In this document: positions 1 through 8,847 of the stretch, piece after piece
Layout: each line of letters begins with the position of its first letter
How positions within the stretch are numbered: position 1 is the stretch's first letter
Source: an uncultured Prevotellaceae bacterium
Lineage (GTDB): Bacteria; Bacteroidota; Bacteroidia; Bacteroidales; Bacteroidaceae
Reading direction: 5' to 3'
Assembly: GCA_900316575.1 (NCBI GenBank)
Contig: ONDJ01000002.1
Span: 124,001 to 188,000 of the forward strand
Length of the DNA stretch: 64,000 nt
Made by a program: the position numbers and the translations under genes
The notes under the pieces: generated by a model
What the model was told of the DNA's origin: nothing
Databases searched by the model: none
Seen by the model: the letters and a program-made list of their open reading frames with translations, nothing else

Positions 1-17
1 GCAAATTCTTTTTTCAT
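1..17 (-). CDS. Start of a leftward gene cut by the window edge
   Basis: A minus-strand ATG at position 17 opens a frame reading MKKEFA before the window ends. It lies about 50 bases downstream of a TACTTTTG box on the same strand. The short leader between them contains a small hairpin (36-41 with 45-50). Too little is visible to name a product, and the start itself is inferred from the promoter-like context. Confidence 0.3.
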
Positions 18-68
18 AGATTATTTCACACGCTCTGTGCCACGGGCACAATTTTCCTAAAATCGGCG

Positions 69-76
69 CAAAAGTA
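69..76 (-). promoter_or_regulatory. Bacteroidetes -7 box (TACTTTTG)
   Basis: The minus strand reads TACTTTTG, matching the Bacteroidetes TAnnTTTG consensus. It would drive the leftward gene starting at 17. It sits at the foot of the metG terminator, so one unit ends where the next begins. No convincing -33 TTTG was found. Confidence 0.5.
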
Positions 77-78
77 CG

Positions 79-107
79 AAAAAAGCGAGTTTAACACTCG
101 CTTTTTC
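79..107 (-). terminator. Intrinsic terminator of metG
   Basis: An 11-bp perfect stem (80-90 with 96-106) with a five-base loop is followed, in the minus direction, by a run of T. It lies about 60 bases past the metG stop and has the form of a rho-independent terminator. Confidence 0.75.
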
Positions 108-167
108 AAAACTTTATGCACGAAATCGCTATTTATTGAGCTTTTTTGTCTTCTTTCTGCAGTGCGA

Positions 168-2207
168 TTATACCACTGGACTGCCCGTTTGCGCCTTGCG
201 GTCAGTAGTAATAACGCTGAGTGTTCCGTCGGGGTTTTGCACGGAAAGCACCATGCCTTGGCTCTCTATACCACGCAGCTTGCGAGGCGGCAGATTGGCG
301 ATAAAACAGATGGTTTTTCCTATGAGTTCCTCGGGTTTATAGTGCTGTGCTATACCGCTAACGATGGTTCGGGGTGTGTCGGTTCCGTCGTTCAACGTAA
401 GGCAGAGCAACTTGTCGGCTTTCTTTACCTTCTCACAGGCGGTGACTTCGGCGGTGCGAATATCGAGTTTTTCAAAATCCTCAAAAGCGATATCAGCCTT
501 TACGGGCTCTGGCTTCCAAGCCGCTACCTCGCTCTTGGCTTTCATGTCCTGAAGTTTCTGAACTTGGGCTTCAACGGCGCTGTCTTCAATCTTTTCAAAG
601 AGCAGTTCGGGCTTAGCAAGTTGCTTGCCTTCTTCCAGCAGGTTGATTTCTCCAAGACGGTTCCATTCCACCGACGTCATTCCGAGCATCGTGCGCAGAC
701 GCTGCGAAGAGAATGGCAGGAAGGGTTCAAAAGCGATGCTAAGGTTGGCCACAAGCTGCAAGGAGAGGTTGAGAATGGTTTTGACACGCTCGGGGTCGGT
801 CTTTACCACTTTCCACGGTTCGCTATCGGCCAGATATTTATTGCCTATGCGTGCCAAGTTCATGGCTTCTTTCTGTGCATCGCGAAAACGGAAGTTTTCC
901 AACAATCGTTCAAGCTCTGCCTTCACGCCTTGGAACTCAGCGATAACAGCTTGGTCCATTTCTGTGAGACAGCCCATGGCTGGCACACGACCTTCGTAAT
1001 ACTTATGCGTAAGCACCAGCGCACGATTGACAAAGTTGCCATACACCGCCACAAGCTCGTTGTTGTTGCGAGCTTGGAAGTCGCGCCAAGTGAAGTTGTT
1101 GTCCTTGGTCTCGGGAGCATTGGCTGTCAAGACGTAGCGCAACACGTCTTGCTTTCCAGGAAACTCACAGAGATACTCGTCGAGCCAAACCGCCCAGCCC
1201 CGCGAGGTGCTGATCTTATCGTCTTCGAGATTAAGAAATTCGTTGGCGGGCACGTTGTCAGGGAGAATGTAGCTACCTTCAGCCTTGAGCATCGCGGGGA
1301 AAACGATGCAGTGGAATACAATATTGTCCTTGCCGATGAAATGAACGAGCCGTGTTTCTTGGTCTTTCCACCAAGTTTGCCACGTGTCGGGGAGGATTTC
1401 GCGCGTGTTGGAGATGTAACCTATCGGAGCGTCAAACCACACGTAGAGCACCTTGCCCTCTGCTCCTTCAACGGGAACGGGTATGCCCCAATCAAGGTCG
1501 CGCGTCACAGCGCGAGGATGCAGGTCCATATCAAGCCACGACTTGCATTGTCCATATACATTGCTGCGCCATTCCTTGTGGTCGCTGAGTATCCATTGGG
1601 ACAGCCACGACTGATGTTTGTCGAGCGGCAGAAACCAGTGCTTCGTCTTTTTCAGCACAGGTGCACTCCCGCTGATGGCACTCTTAGGATTGATGAGTTC
1701 GGTGGGCGAAAGATCGCGTCCGCATTTTTCGCATTGGTCGCCATAGGCTTGCGGGTTGTGACAATGCGGACACTCACCGGTGATGTATCGGTCGGCAAGG
1801 AAAGTTTTTGCCTCTTCGTCATAGTATTGCTCACTCTCTTGCTCCACAAATTCACCCTTTTCGTATAAAGTGCGGAAGAATTCTGAAGCCGTTTGTCGGT
1901 GCGTCTCAGAGGTAGTGCGGCTATAGATGTCAAAAGAAATGCCAAACTCTGCGAACGACTTCTTGATGATGTTGTGATAACGGTCCACAACCTGCTGTGG
2001 CGTAATGCCTTCTTTGCGAGCGCGAATGGTGATGGGTACTCCATGTTCGTCCGACCCACAAACAAAAAGCACAGGCCTTCCTTGAAGCCGCAAGTAACGT
2101 GTATAGATATCAGCAGGAACATAAACACCAGCGAGGTGCCCTATGTGTACACCGCCATTAGCATACGGCAGAGCAGCCGTAACGAGTGTGCGTTTGAACT
2201 CTTTCAT
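168..2207 (-). CDS. metG: Methionyl-tRNA synthetase
   Basis: Charges tRNA-Met with methionine in the cytoplasm; a class I aminoacyl-tRNA synthetase. The HIGH signature is at residues 21-24, a KISTS version of the KMSKS loop lies near residue 330, and the zinc-knuckle pattern CPHC...CEKC is in the insertion domain. The last 110 or so residues form an EMAP-II/Trbp111-like tRNA-binding OB fold (around LDIRTAEV and [14 protein letters not shown]), as in long bacterial MetRS. The start at 2207 (MKEFKRTL) gives 679 aa, normal for Bacteroidetes; a longer upstream frame would run through the -7 box at 2233-2240. It is a single-gene unit with its own terminator. Confidence 0.97.
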   Translation of the reverse strand: MKEFKRTLVTAALPYANGGVHIGHLAGVYVPADIYTRYLRLQGRPVLFVCGSDEHGVPITIRARKEGITPQQVVDRYHNIIKKSFAEFGISFDIYSRTTSETHRQTASEFFRTLYEKGEFVEQESEQYYDEEAKTFLADRYITGECPHCHNPQAYGDQCEKCGRDLSPTELINPKSAISGSAPVLKKTKHWFLPLDKHQSWLSQWILSDHKEWRSNVYGQCKSWLDMDLHPRAVTRDLDWGIPVPVEGAEGKVLYVWFDAPIGYISNTREILPDTWQTWWKDQETRLVHFIGKDNIVFHCIVFPAMLKAEGSYILPDNVPANEFLNLEDDKISTSRGWAVWLDEYLCEFPGKQDVLRYVLTANAPETKDNNFTWRDFQARNNNELVAVYGNFVNRALVLTHKYYEGRVPAMGCLTEMDQAVIAEFQGVKAELERLLENFRFRDAQKEAMNLARIGNKYLADSEPWKVVKTDPERVKTILNLSLQLVANLSIAFEPFLPFSSQRLRTMLGMTSVEWNRLGEINLLEEGKQLAKPELLFEKIEDSAVEAQVQKLQDMKAKSEVAAWKPEPVKADIAFEDFEKLDIRTAEVTACEKVKKADKLLCLTLNDGTDTPRTIVSGIAQHYKPEELIGKTICFIANLPPRKLRGIESQGMVLSVQNPDGTLSVITTDRKAQTGSPVV

Positions 2208-2232
2208 AAAACCCTTTATTATAATTCGGCTG

Positions 2233-2240
2233 CAAAAGTA
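2233..2240 (-). promoter_or_regulatory. metG -7 box (TACTTTTG)
   Basis: TACTTTTG on the minus strand, 25 bases upstream of the chosen metG ATG, matches TAnnTTTG. Its position supports the start at 2207 rather than the longer upstream frame. Confidence 0.6.
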
Positions 2241-2325
2241 GTGAAAGGCGAGCGCAGAGAAAAGGAACTTGTTCTTTTTCTTTGCCAAACCGCCGCCTAT
2301 GCTTCGCTATACAGAGCCATTAAAA

Positions 2326-2344
2326 CGCAGGTGTCTCGCCTGCA
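2326..2344. repeat. Short dispersed GC-rich palindrome, copy 1
   Basis: CGCAGGTGTCTCGCCTGCA, a 19-base imperfect dyad. It is one of three members in this window (see 2674-2692 and 61151-61169) fitting CGCRGGYGTCYCGCCYGYA. All three lie between genes. Confidence 0.55.
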
Positions 2345-2476
2345 CAGTGGACTCTAATTTTGAGCCTACGCTCCTTGTCCCTACACAAAGGGGATAAAGA
2401 ATGTTCTTTTTGTGGAAAGCGTTAACAGACATCCCATTTTGACGCGGCTTTTTCCCACTCTTTTCGCTACGAAAGT

Positions 2477-2607
2477 CGTATGTACGCAGACACGACAACG
2501 TAGGTTAGCGCGTGCACACCGTACGGTGCGCAAGTAATTTTCGTACGGCGCGCACGTAATTTTCGTACGGTGCGCACGTAAACTTCGTACGGCGCGCACG
2601 CAAAACA
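2477..2607. repeat. Tandem array A, about 22-bp period
   Basis: Units beginning CGTA start at 2477, 2499, 2520, 2542, 2564 and 2586; the last four are clear and the first two degenerate. Each clear unit is a GC-rich quasi-palindromic core of 17 bases (for example CGTACGGCGCGCACGTA) plus a five-base AT-rich spacer. The period and core/spacer plan match arrays at 30.1 and 47.25 kb, although the sequence differs. No coding role was found. Confidence 0.75.
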
Positions 2608-2673
2608 TCCTATACTATGCGCGAAAAGCGTGCTCTCAAAAGGCACAGCGGACGCGCACACGTGGCTCGTGGG

Positions 2674-2692
2674 TCGCGGGTGTCCCGCCCGC
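2674..2692. repeat. Short dispersed GC-rich palindrome, copy 2
   Basis: CGCGGGTGTCCCGCCCGCA. It matches copy 1 at all but a few positions and keeps the dyad by paired changes (CAGG/CCTG to CGGG/CCCG). Confidence 0.55.
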
Positions 2693-2817
2693 AACAAAGT
2701 GCAAACAAAGGCGTGAACAAAGTGGGAGACACCAACGATCAACCGCCAACGCCTGGTCTGCTTTTAGTTTAACAGAAACGTAACGCCTGCTTACGGGCTG
2801 AAGCGCGGAGCTGTAGC

Positions 2818-2825
2818 TAATTTTG
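2818..2825 (+). promoter_or_regulatory. Na/Pi transporter -7 box (TAATTTTG)
   Basis: TAATTTTG 38 bases before the ATG at 2864 fits TAnnTTTG. No good -33 element was seen. Confidence 0.5.
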
Positions 2826-2863
2826 CATGCAGAAAGGAAACTTATTCAAAACAATATATTCTT

Positions 2864-4573
2864 ATGGAGAATTCTACTGATTTCCTGGTGGTAGGTATTA
2901 AATTGCTTGGGGCACTGGGGTTACTCATCTTCGGTATGAAGATGATGAGTGAAAGTTTACAAAAACTGGCTGGACCACAGCTGCGACACGTTCTTGGGCG
3001 CATGACGTCCAATCGTGTGACCGGGATGCTCACAGGAGCCATGGTGACGGCGGCTGTTCAGTCTTCGTCGGCTACGACGGTGATGACGGTTTCTTTTGTC
3101 AGTGCAGGATTACTGACCTTGGCGCAGGCTATCTCAGTGATTATGGGTGCCAACATCGGAACTACGCTCACGGCGTGGATCATGTCGCTGGGCTACAACG
3201 TTGACTTGTCAATGGTAGTATTCCCCTCGTTCTTTATTGGTATGCTACTCATCTATAGCCGCAAACAAAGGAATGTGGGCGACTTGCTCTTTGGTCTGGC
3301 TTTTATGCTCCTCTCGCTGGTGATGCTCAGCACCACGGGTAAAGAAATGAATCTTGGTGACAACGAAGCGGTGGTGGCTTACTTTGCTTCGTTCGACACA
3401 GGGAGTTATCTTACGATACTTAGTTTCTTGTTTATTGGTACGCTAATTACTTGCGTGGTGCAATCGTCAGCTGCCGTGATGGCACTGACGATTTTGCTTT
3501 GCTCCTCGGGTGTGTTGCCTATTCAGCTGGGCATAGCCCTTGTGATGGGTGAAAACATCGGCACAACTGCCACGGCCAACATCGCTGCTCTCGGAGCGAA
3601 CACGCAGGCGCGTCGGGCTGCCTTAGCTCACTTGGTGTTCAACTTGATAGGTGTCGTTTGGGTACTCATCTTGTTCTATCCTTTTACCGATTTGGTTTGC
3701 CAATTGGCAGGATACGATCCCGCTGCTGGTGGGCAGGTGGAGCGCTTGTCGGTGGTGCTGGCCATGTTTCATACGTGCTTCAATGTGACCAACACGTTGT
3801 TGCTCTTGGGCTTTGTGCCCCAATTGGAGCGATTGGTATGCCGCTTGCTGCCGATGAAGGACGAGCAACACGAAGAAGAACCTGTGTTGCGATACATTCA
3901 GAGCAGTCTGGTGCAGACACCAGAAATATCTGTGTTGCAGGCGCAGCGCGAAACGAGCCATTTTGCCCAGCGCGTGCAAGATATGTTTGCAGATGTGCGC
4001 CACTTGCTTGTGGAGAAAGAGCACGGGCATTTCTTTGAACTTTTCAACAAAATTGAACAGCAAGAAGACCATGCCGACCGCACCGAGGCGGCTATTGCCC
4101 AATATATGGAACAATTGGGCGACGACCATCTCAGTGACGGCACGAAGCGTAAAGTAGCTGTTATCCTGCGCGAGATTGGGGAACTCGAAAGCATTGCCGA
4201 CGCTTGTTACAACATGGCTCGTACGCTTCGCCGTTTCACCCTCAAACATGCCGACGGAACCATGCCTTCGAGCTTACTCACGCCTTGGCAGATGCAACAG
4301 CTGACGGTGATGATGCAGCACGTTGACGATGCCCTGACGCAAATGAACCGTGTGCTTGCCGGTAAACGCGACCGCCAAAACGTGAGCCTCACCTTCCGCT
4401 TAGAAAATGATATCAATGCGCTTCGCGTGCGCTTGAAGTCCGACAACATTCGCGCCATCAATGAGCATCAATACGACTACAATCTGGGCACGGTGTTCAT
4501 GGACCTTGTGTTGGAATGTGAAAAATTGGGCGACTACGTGGTCAACGTGGTGCAAGCACGCGCTGCAAATTAG
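2864..4573 (+). CDS. Na+/phosphate cotransporter family protein with PhoU-like C-terminus
   Basis: A predicted inner-membrane sodium/phosphate symporter of the NptA/YjbB type, 569 aa. Two inverted Na_Pi_cotrans repeats are visible, each with its QSS signature: QSSSATT near residue 65 and QSSAAVMA near residue 199, embedded in hydrophobic helices. After about residue 350 the protein is soluble and helical, with heptad-like stretches and the E..I.D acidic patterns of PhoU domains. In this family that tail is thought to bind metal or modulate transport. The gene is single, with its own -7 box, and ends at a hairpin shared with the convergent hexosaminidase gene. Phosphate specificity is inferred from the family. 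Confidence 0.88.
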   Translation: MENSTDFLVVGIKLLGALGLLIFGMKMMSESLQKLAGPQLRHVLGRMTSNRVTGMLTGAMVTAAVQSSSATTVMTVSFVSAGLLTLAQAISVIMGANIGTTLTAWIMSLGYNVDLSMVVFPSFFIGMLLIYSRKQRNVGDLLFGLAFMLLSLVMLSTTGKEMNLGDNEAVVAYFASFDTGSYLTILSFLFIGTLITCVVQSSAAVMALTILLCSSGVLPIQLGIALVMGENIGTTATANIAALGANTQARRAALAHLVFNLIGVVWVLILFYPFTDLVCQLAGYDPAAGGQVERLSVVLAMFHTCFNVTNTLLLLGFVPQLERLVCRLLPMKDEQHEEEPVLRYIQSSLVQTPEISVLQAQRETSHFAQRVQDMFADVRHLLVEKEHGHFFELFNKIEQQEDHADRTEAAIAQYMEQLGDDHLSDGTKRKVAVILREIGELESIADACYNMARTLRRFTLKHADGTMPSSLLTPWQMQQLTVMMQHVDDALTQMNRVLAGKRDRQNVSLTFRLENDINALRVRLKSDNIRAINEHQYDYNLGTVFMDLVLECEKLGDYVVNVVQARAAN

Positions 4574-4618
4574 GCTGCAACCAAACATTCGCTTCTGAAA
4601 ACAAGAAGACTGAATAAA

Positions 4619-4660
4619 CATAGCGGGCTTGGAACTGCGTTTGGTTCCAAGCCCGCTATG
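4619..4660. terminator. Bidirectional hairpin between convergent genes
   Basis: A perfect 17-bp stem (4619-4635 with 4644-4660) with an eight-base loop lies between the transporter stop (4573) and the hexosaminidase stop (4684). There is no clear T-tract on either side, so it may act as a 3'-end stabiliser or a weak bidirectional terminator. Confidence 0.65.
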
Positions 4661-4683
4661 TGATAAAAGGTATCGCGTTTGTC

Positions 4684-7600
4684 TTATTTCATCCAAACTT
4701 TGCGTCCCGACACAATATATAGTCCTCTGCCCGGACGAAGAACGCGGCGACCTTGGAGGTCGTAAACCGCCATGGAGCTTGTGCCAACCATTGGCGCGGT
4801 GGTCAATCCCGTGGTTTCATCAATATATACCACACGCACCGTGGCGTGGCTGGCAACGGGGCTCAGCGCATCGATATTCTCAATGGTCTTTATGGCATAG
4901 CCATCAATAGTCGGAATGGTCGCGGTGAAGTCCTCACCAGCTTTCACCAGTGTCGTTACCGTAGGCGAAGCAGTGGTTTCGTTGTCGTAAACATATTCGG
5001 TGGTGACCAAGTAGTAGGGCTGTACGTGGTACTCATAAATCTTGTATGGGTGGCCATAAGTGTGCCAACCCGTGAACGATCCAGCCACGCCATCCCAGTA
5101 TTGACTATTCGTGCCCTGGATTTCCCACACATCGCCGTCGTGGTGGGTGAAAGTGAACGTGTCGCCTTGGTCTGCCACATAGATTGCTCCGCTTTGAGTG
5201 AGGACGGGTATGTATTTGCCTGTCATTTCGTTCTTTACGCGGAAACAGTTTCCAGTAGTGCCTACGCGCTCAAGCGTCCATACGTAGTAGGGGTCCGTGC
5301 CTTCAATGGCGCGTGCCTGCATAATCTGCCCAGTCGAAGGATTAACATTGCGGTAACCAATGCGTTCGGTGGCGGAAGGAGATGTGTCATAGAAAACATA
5401 GCTATGACCATCCTCCAGATTGCTGACAGCCTCGCCCAGCTTTCTAACACCAGCAAGGGCATCTGTCTCGTAAAGAATGTTTATCACTGTATCGCGACAG
5501 GGACGGCCTTCGCAGTCAATGACGGTGGTGAGTGGTGTGTAGAAAGGCACTTCAGGCACTTCAGGACACATCGTGCCGCAGGAGCTGATATTCAACTGGT
5601 CGTTCTTAACTACAACTATAGCTCCGCGATTGTCGCGACCTATGATGTCTATGTTGTAACTGCTACGTCGGTAAGTAAGAAGCACATTGGATTCGTCCAC
5701 CTTGGTTTGGTTTATCAGCTGGAAGCCGCGAATTTGTGGCATCTTTAGTTGCCCATCCAACTCCTCCTTGCTTCGCGAACAAGTATAAGTTCCGAGCGTC
5801 GTACCATCGGCTTCGTTCACACAAGTGAGCGTCAATACGGAAACGGGCACAAACTGCCAGCCCGTTCCCTGCGGACGAATGGCCGATGCCGAGGCTGCAA
5901 TGGTTGCTGGGTTGGACGCTGAGGTGTGCGAAATGGGGTAATAACGCATATCGCTCCCTACAATTACGAAATCGCCCTCGTCGGGCAAGTATGTAATGGT
6001 GAGCTGAGTGGTTTGCGTCCCGACGAGATTTCCCAAGTTGCCCGTAGCACTACCTGCAGGTGAACCCACGAAACGAGCTGTGCCAACATTCTTCAGACGG
6101 AGTTTGGCGGTGTAGCCTTCACGGTTTGAAAACGATGTAACGGTCCATGCATCATTCGCATAGGCATTGTCGGTGTGTGTGAGATAGCTCGCACCTGTTA
6201 TGTCGCAAAGCGAGCGACCAAGGAAACTTTCCGTAGTATTCGTTATACGATACGTACCATTAAGTTCGGGAAATACGAGGCTGGCTTTAGCTGCCTCAAG
6301 AGCCGTCTGAAATTGTTCGCGTGTAACACCTGAGGGTGTTGCCAGAAGAGCTTCAAGCGCAGCAACAGGTTCATAGGCAAAAAGTCCAGGTGCGCGTTCC
6401 TCTTCATCTACATACGTACGTGCTTGTTCTACGAAAGCGGCGGCTTCAGCTCGCAAATCCTCTGTACTGACTTCTACTTCAAAGGTTGGAACAAACGTCC
6501 ACAAGCCACCATTACCGCTTGAAGGGTAATTGTAGAGATTGACGGTGTATTTGTTGCCCGACATTGCACAGTTCATCCACCAGTCGCCATTCTTGTCGCT
6601 ACGAATAGAGTAGTAATAATAGTCGCCTTCTGCTCCAAAACCGTTATCACCCAGCGTGAAACTATAATACTTTGTAGAGGTGTCATACGACCACCGGCCA
6701 CCTGTTCCGGCGGCCGATGCTGTAGGTTTTACCGAGCCATTAGGCGCGGTTTTGTTTACAAGAGCATATTTCCCCGAACCTCCTGGGTCGAGCTCAAAGG
6801 CCCAAAGCTGGGCATTATAGTTGCTCGCTCCTTCTTCAGCCGCGACGTTCGACCACAGCATACCTGCTGTAGCACCGTTAGCACTCATTGAAGAAAGAAG
6901 TGAAGAGCCTGCTTCTAATAGCTCTATCCTGCGCCCCGTGCGGTCGCCAGAGCCCTTTGATACCATGAAGTACCAAAACTTGGCATTGGCTTCCAAACCC
7001 GTTGACGACTTGGGAAGAACGGTTTGCGTGGTTTGCCCTGACGAGCCAAGCGTTGCACCATCGTATTCAAGGAACTGCGGATGATAGTTGTAGCCGCCCT
7101 TTTTGAGCATAGTCGTGTCGGCACGCATACGATCGCGGAACGAAGTCCAGTTCTTCCGTGCTTGGGGGGTCCACCCCGCTTCGGCAACAGCCATAAGTCG
7201 AGGTAAGGCTAGATATTCAAGATGTTCGGGCTCGCTCACATGTTCACACCAGAACGTGCCTTGCACTCCATAATAATACTGAGCAGCTGAGGTTGAAACA
7301 CTGCTTGGAACGGGTACGTAATTGTACGTATTTTGCAGGGTGTTGTCGCCACCGCCAGCACCGTAGTCGTTTGTGGTGGGACGGCGGTTGATGTAGTATG
7401 AAGCTCCGCCGCTGTTGTATTCAGTAATAATCGCACGCAATCCGAGCGAAGCTGCTTTGGATGCGGCAGTTTGGCAGGGTGTCCAACAATATATCGTAGC
7501 TTCGCTCTCTTGGATGAGGCTCGTATTGGCACCACCAGCTGTGATTGCTTCGTTCCAAACGGCAATACGCTTGCCGAGCGTACGTAAGTGCTCGGCGATT

Positions 7601-8706
7601 ATCTTTGTGAAGCGGCTTTGCAGTTGCGAATAGTTGGTCATGCCTTCGGCTTGATAAAGCGTGCGGCACTCGGCATTGTTCTGCCAAGCCGTAGTGGGCG
7701 TTTCGTCACCTCCCACGTGGAATGTCTCACAAGGGAAGAGCGGAGCAATTTCAGAGAGAATGTCCTTAGCAAACTGAATGGCACCATCATTAGCAACATT
7801 GAGCACATCCGTAGAAATACCGCCCGATGTCCAAACATTGTGAGAGCCACTCGGGTTGCAACTAAACTCGGGATAAGCTGCCATGGCTGCAGCTAGGTGA
7901 CCAGGCATCTCTATCTCAGGAACGACTGTAATATGCAGGGCGGCTGCATACGCTACAACATCGCGAATTTCGGCTTGCGTATAAAAATATGGGCCATACT
8001 GAGCATTGGTCCAATACTGACCATACTTCAAGTCTGTATTCCAAGAATTGGTGCGCGTTGCTCCAACTGTAGTCAGCAAGGGATATTTCTTGATTTCTAC
8101 GCGCCAGCCTTGGTCGTCGGTAAGATGCCAATGGAAATGGTTCATCTTATAATAGGCCATCAGACGAAGCATCTTCTTGATTTCGTCAACGGTAAAGAAG
8201 TGGCGGCTGCAGTCAAGCATAAAGCCACGATACGCAAAGCGCGGAGCATCGTTGATCGTCACTAAAGGCAATGCGTACACGGCTGTCAAATCGGCTTGCT
8301 CCAACAACACATTTGCGGGCAGCATCTTCTTGATACTTTGTAAGCCATAGAAAAAACCCGTAGCCGTTGTTGCTTCAAGCGTTATGCCCGTCTGAGCTAC
8401 AGTCAGCTTATAGCCTTCGTCATCAAGGCGTGAAGTGCTAAGTTTCACTGCGATGGTAGGCGTTTCAGCACTTCCCACTGAAACATTCTTTCCAGTGGAT
8501 TTCTTAAGTCCTTGGGCAAAGTTGTTCACCTCTTTAAGGATGTCATCGCTGAGTCCTGTAGCATCAATCGTGATGTCGGCTGGCAAGACAAATTCTCCCG
8601 TACGTGTTGACATAGACTTGGGCCAAGGCGTGAGATTTACGGTCTGAGCTAAGCCCATAAGCGTTACGACGCAAAATGCACTGAGCAGAGTAAAAAGTTT
8701 TTTCAT
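4684..8706 (-). CDS. Secreted GH20 beta-N-acetylhexosaminidase, very long, with T9SS-like C-terminal tail
   Basis: Releases terminal beta-linked GlcNAc/GalNAc from glycans, probably mucin or host N-glycans, at the cell surface. A signal peptide (MKKLFTLL...GLAQ) fixes the start at 8706 and gives 1340 aa. A GH20b-type N-domain (about 20-150) is followed by the catalytic barrel, with LTDDQGWR near 195 and the catalytic Asp-Glu pair of HVGGDETPT near 333-334. The rest is several beta-rich modules with trefoil or lectin-like runs (for example GKYIPVLTQSG and SFLGRSLCDI). The end, VYDLQGRRV..GLYIVSGRKVWMK, resembles the T9SS sorting tails of Prevotella surface proteins. Typical GH20 enzymes are about half this length. 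The domain boundaries are estimates. Confidence 0.93.
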   Translation of the reverse strand: MKKLFTLLSAFCVVTLMGLAQTVNLTPWPKSMSTRTGEFVLPADITIDATGLSDDILKEVNNFAQGLKKSTGKNVSVGSAETPTIAVKLSTSRLDDEGYKLTVAQTGITLEATTATGFFYGLQSIKKMLPANVLLEQADLTAVYALPLVTINDAPRFAYRGFMLDCSRHFFTVDEIKKMLRLMAYYKMNHFHWHLTDDQGWRVEIKKYPLLTTVGATRTNSWNTDLKYGQYWTNAQYGPYFYTQAEIRDVVAYAAALHITVVPEIEMPGHLAAAMAAYPEFSCNPSGSHNVWTSGGISTDVLNVANDGAIQFAKDILSEIAPLFPCETFHVGGDETPTTAWQNNAECRTLYQAEGMTNYSQLQSRFTKIIAEHLRTLGKRIAVWNEAITAGGANTSLIQESEATIYCWTPCQTAASKAASLGLRAIITEYNSGGASYYINRRPTTNDYGAGGGDNTLQNTYNYVPVPSSVSTSAAQYYYGVQGTFWCEHVSEPEHLEYLALPRLMAVAEAGWTPQARKNWTSFRDRMRADTTMLKKGGYNYHPQFLEYDGATLGSSGQTTQTVLPKSSTGLEANAKFWYFMVSKGSGDRTGRRIELLEAGSSLLSSMSANGATAGMLWSNVAAEEGASNYNAQLWAFELDPGGSGKYALVNKTAPNGSVKPTASAAGTGGRWSYDTSTKYYSFTLGDNGFGAEGDYYYYSIRSDKNGDWWMNCAMSGNKYTVNLYNYPSSGNGGLWTFVPTFEVEVSTEDLRAEAAAFVEQARTYVDEEERAPGLFAYEPVAALEALLATPSGVTREQFQTALEAAKASLVFPELNGTYRITNTTESFLGRSLCDITGASYLTHTDNAYANDAWTVTSFSNREGYTAKLRLKNVGTARFVGSPAGSATGNLGNLVGTQTTQLTITYLPDEGDFVIVGSDMRYYPISHTSASNPATIAASASAIRPQGTGWQFVPVSVLTLTCVNEADGTTLGTYTCSRSKEELDGQLKMPQIRGFQLINQTKVDESNVLLTYRRSSYNIDIIGRDNRGAIVVVKNDQLNISSCGTMCPEVPEVPFYTPLTTVIDCEGRPCRDTVINILYETDALAGVRKLGEAVSNLEDGHSYVFYDTSPSATERIGYRNVNPSTGQIMQARAIEGTDPYYVWTLERVGTTGNCFRVKNEMTGKYIPVLTQSGAIYVADQGDTFTFTHHDGDVWEIQGTNSQYWDGVAGSFTGWHTYGHPYKIYEYHVQPYYLVTTEYVYDNETTASPTVTTLVKAGEDFTATIPTIDGYAIKTIENIDALSPVASHATVRVVYIDETTGLTTAPMVGTSSMAVYDLQGRRVLRPGRGLYIVSGRKVWMK

Positions 8707-8746
8707 TTCACAAAATTGGTTTAACGTTGTTGATTTGTTTTCAGAG

Positions 8747-8754
8747 CAAAAGTA
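8747..8754 (-). promoter_or_regulatory. GH20 gene -7 box (TACTTTTG)
   Basis: Minus-strand TACTTTTG lies 40 bases upstream of the hexosaminidase ATG. It is back-to-back with the alaS box at 8798, making a compact divergent promoter region. Confidence 0.6.
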
Positions 8755-8797
8755 AGAGATTTTATCCAATAGCTCACGCTTTTAGCACGAAAAACAA

Positions 8798-8805
8798 TAC
8801 TTTTG
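8798..8805 (+). promoter_or_regulatory. alaS -7 box (TACTTTTG)
   Basis: Plus-strand TACTTTTG about 43 bases before the alaS ATG. Transcription would start near 8812, so the longer upstream reading of alaS from 8803 would overlap the promoter and is rejected. Confidence 0.6.
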
Positions 8806-8847
8806 CAGCCGATTAAAACGTTTTTTTACTACGAATTCTTTATTCCT

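Larger units (their letters stand above)
2208..2863. other. 656-bp repeat-bearing spacer between metG and the Na/Pi transporter gene
   Basis: No credible gene was seen here. The spacer holds the metG promoter, two copies of a short GC-rich dyad repeat (2326-2344 and 2674-2692), a tandem array of roughly 22-bp units (2477-2607) and the transporter promoter at 2818-2825. Short open frames crossing it simply translate the repeats (Arg/Thr/Ala-rich) and are not called. Recurrent CAAAG words near 2694-2725 have no assigned role. Confidence 0.7.

Noticed and set aside
162-1868. A 568-codon plus-strand reading frame opposite metG
   Set aside because: It is the shadow of the highly conserved metG gene on the other strand and has no recognisable motif or promoter.
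2381-2742. Small minus-strand protein genes upstream of metG
   Set aside because: They translate the 22-bp array and GC-rich dyads into repetitive Arg/Thr/Ala peptides.
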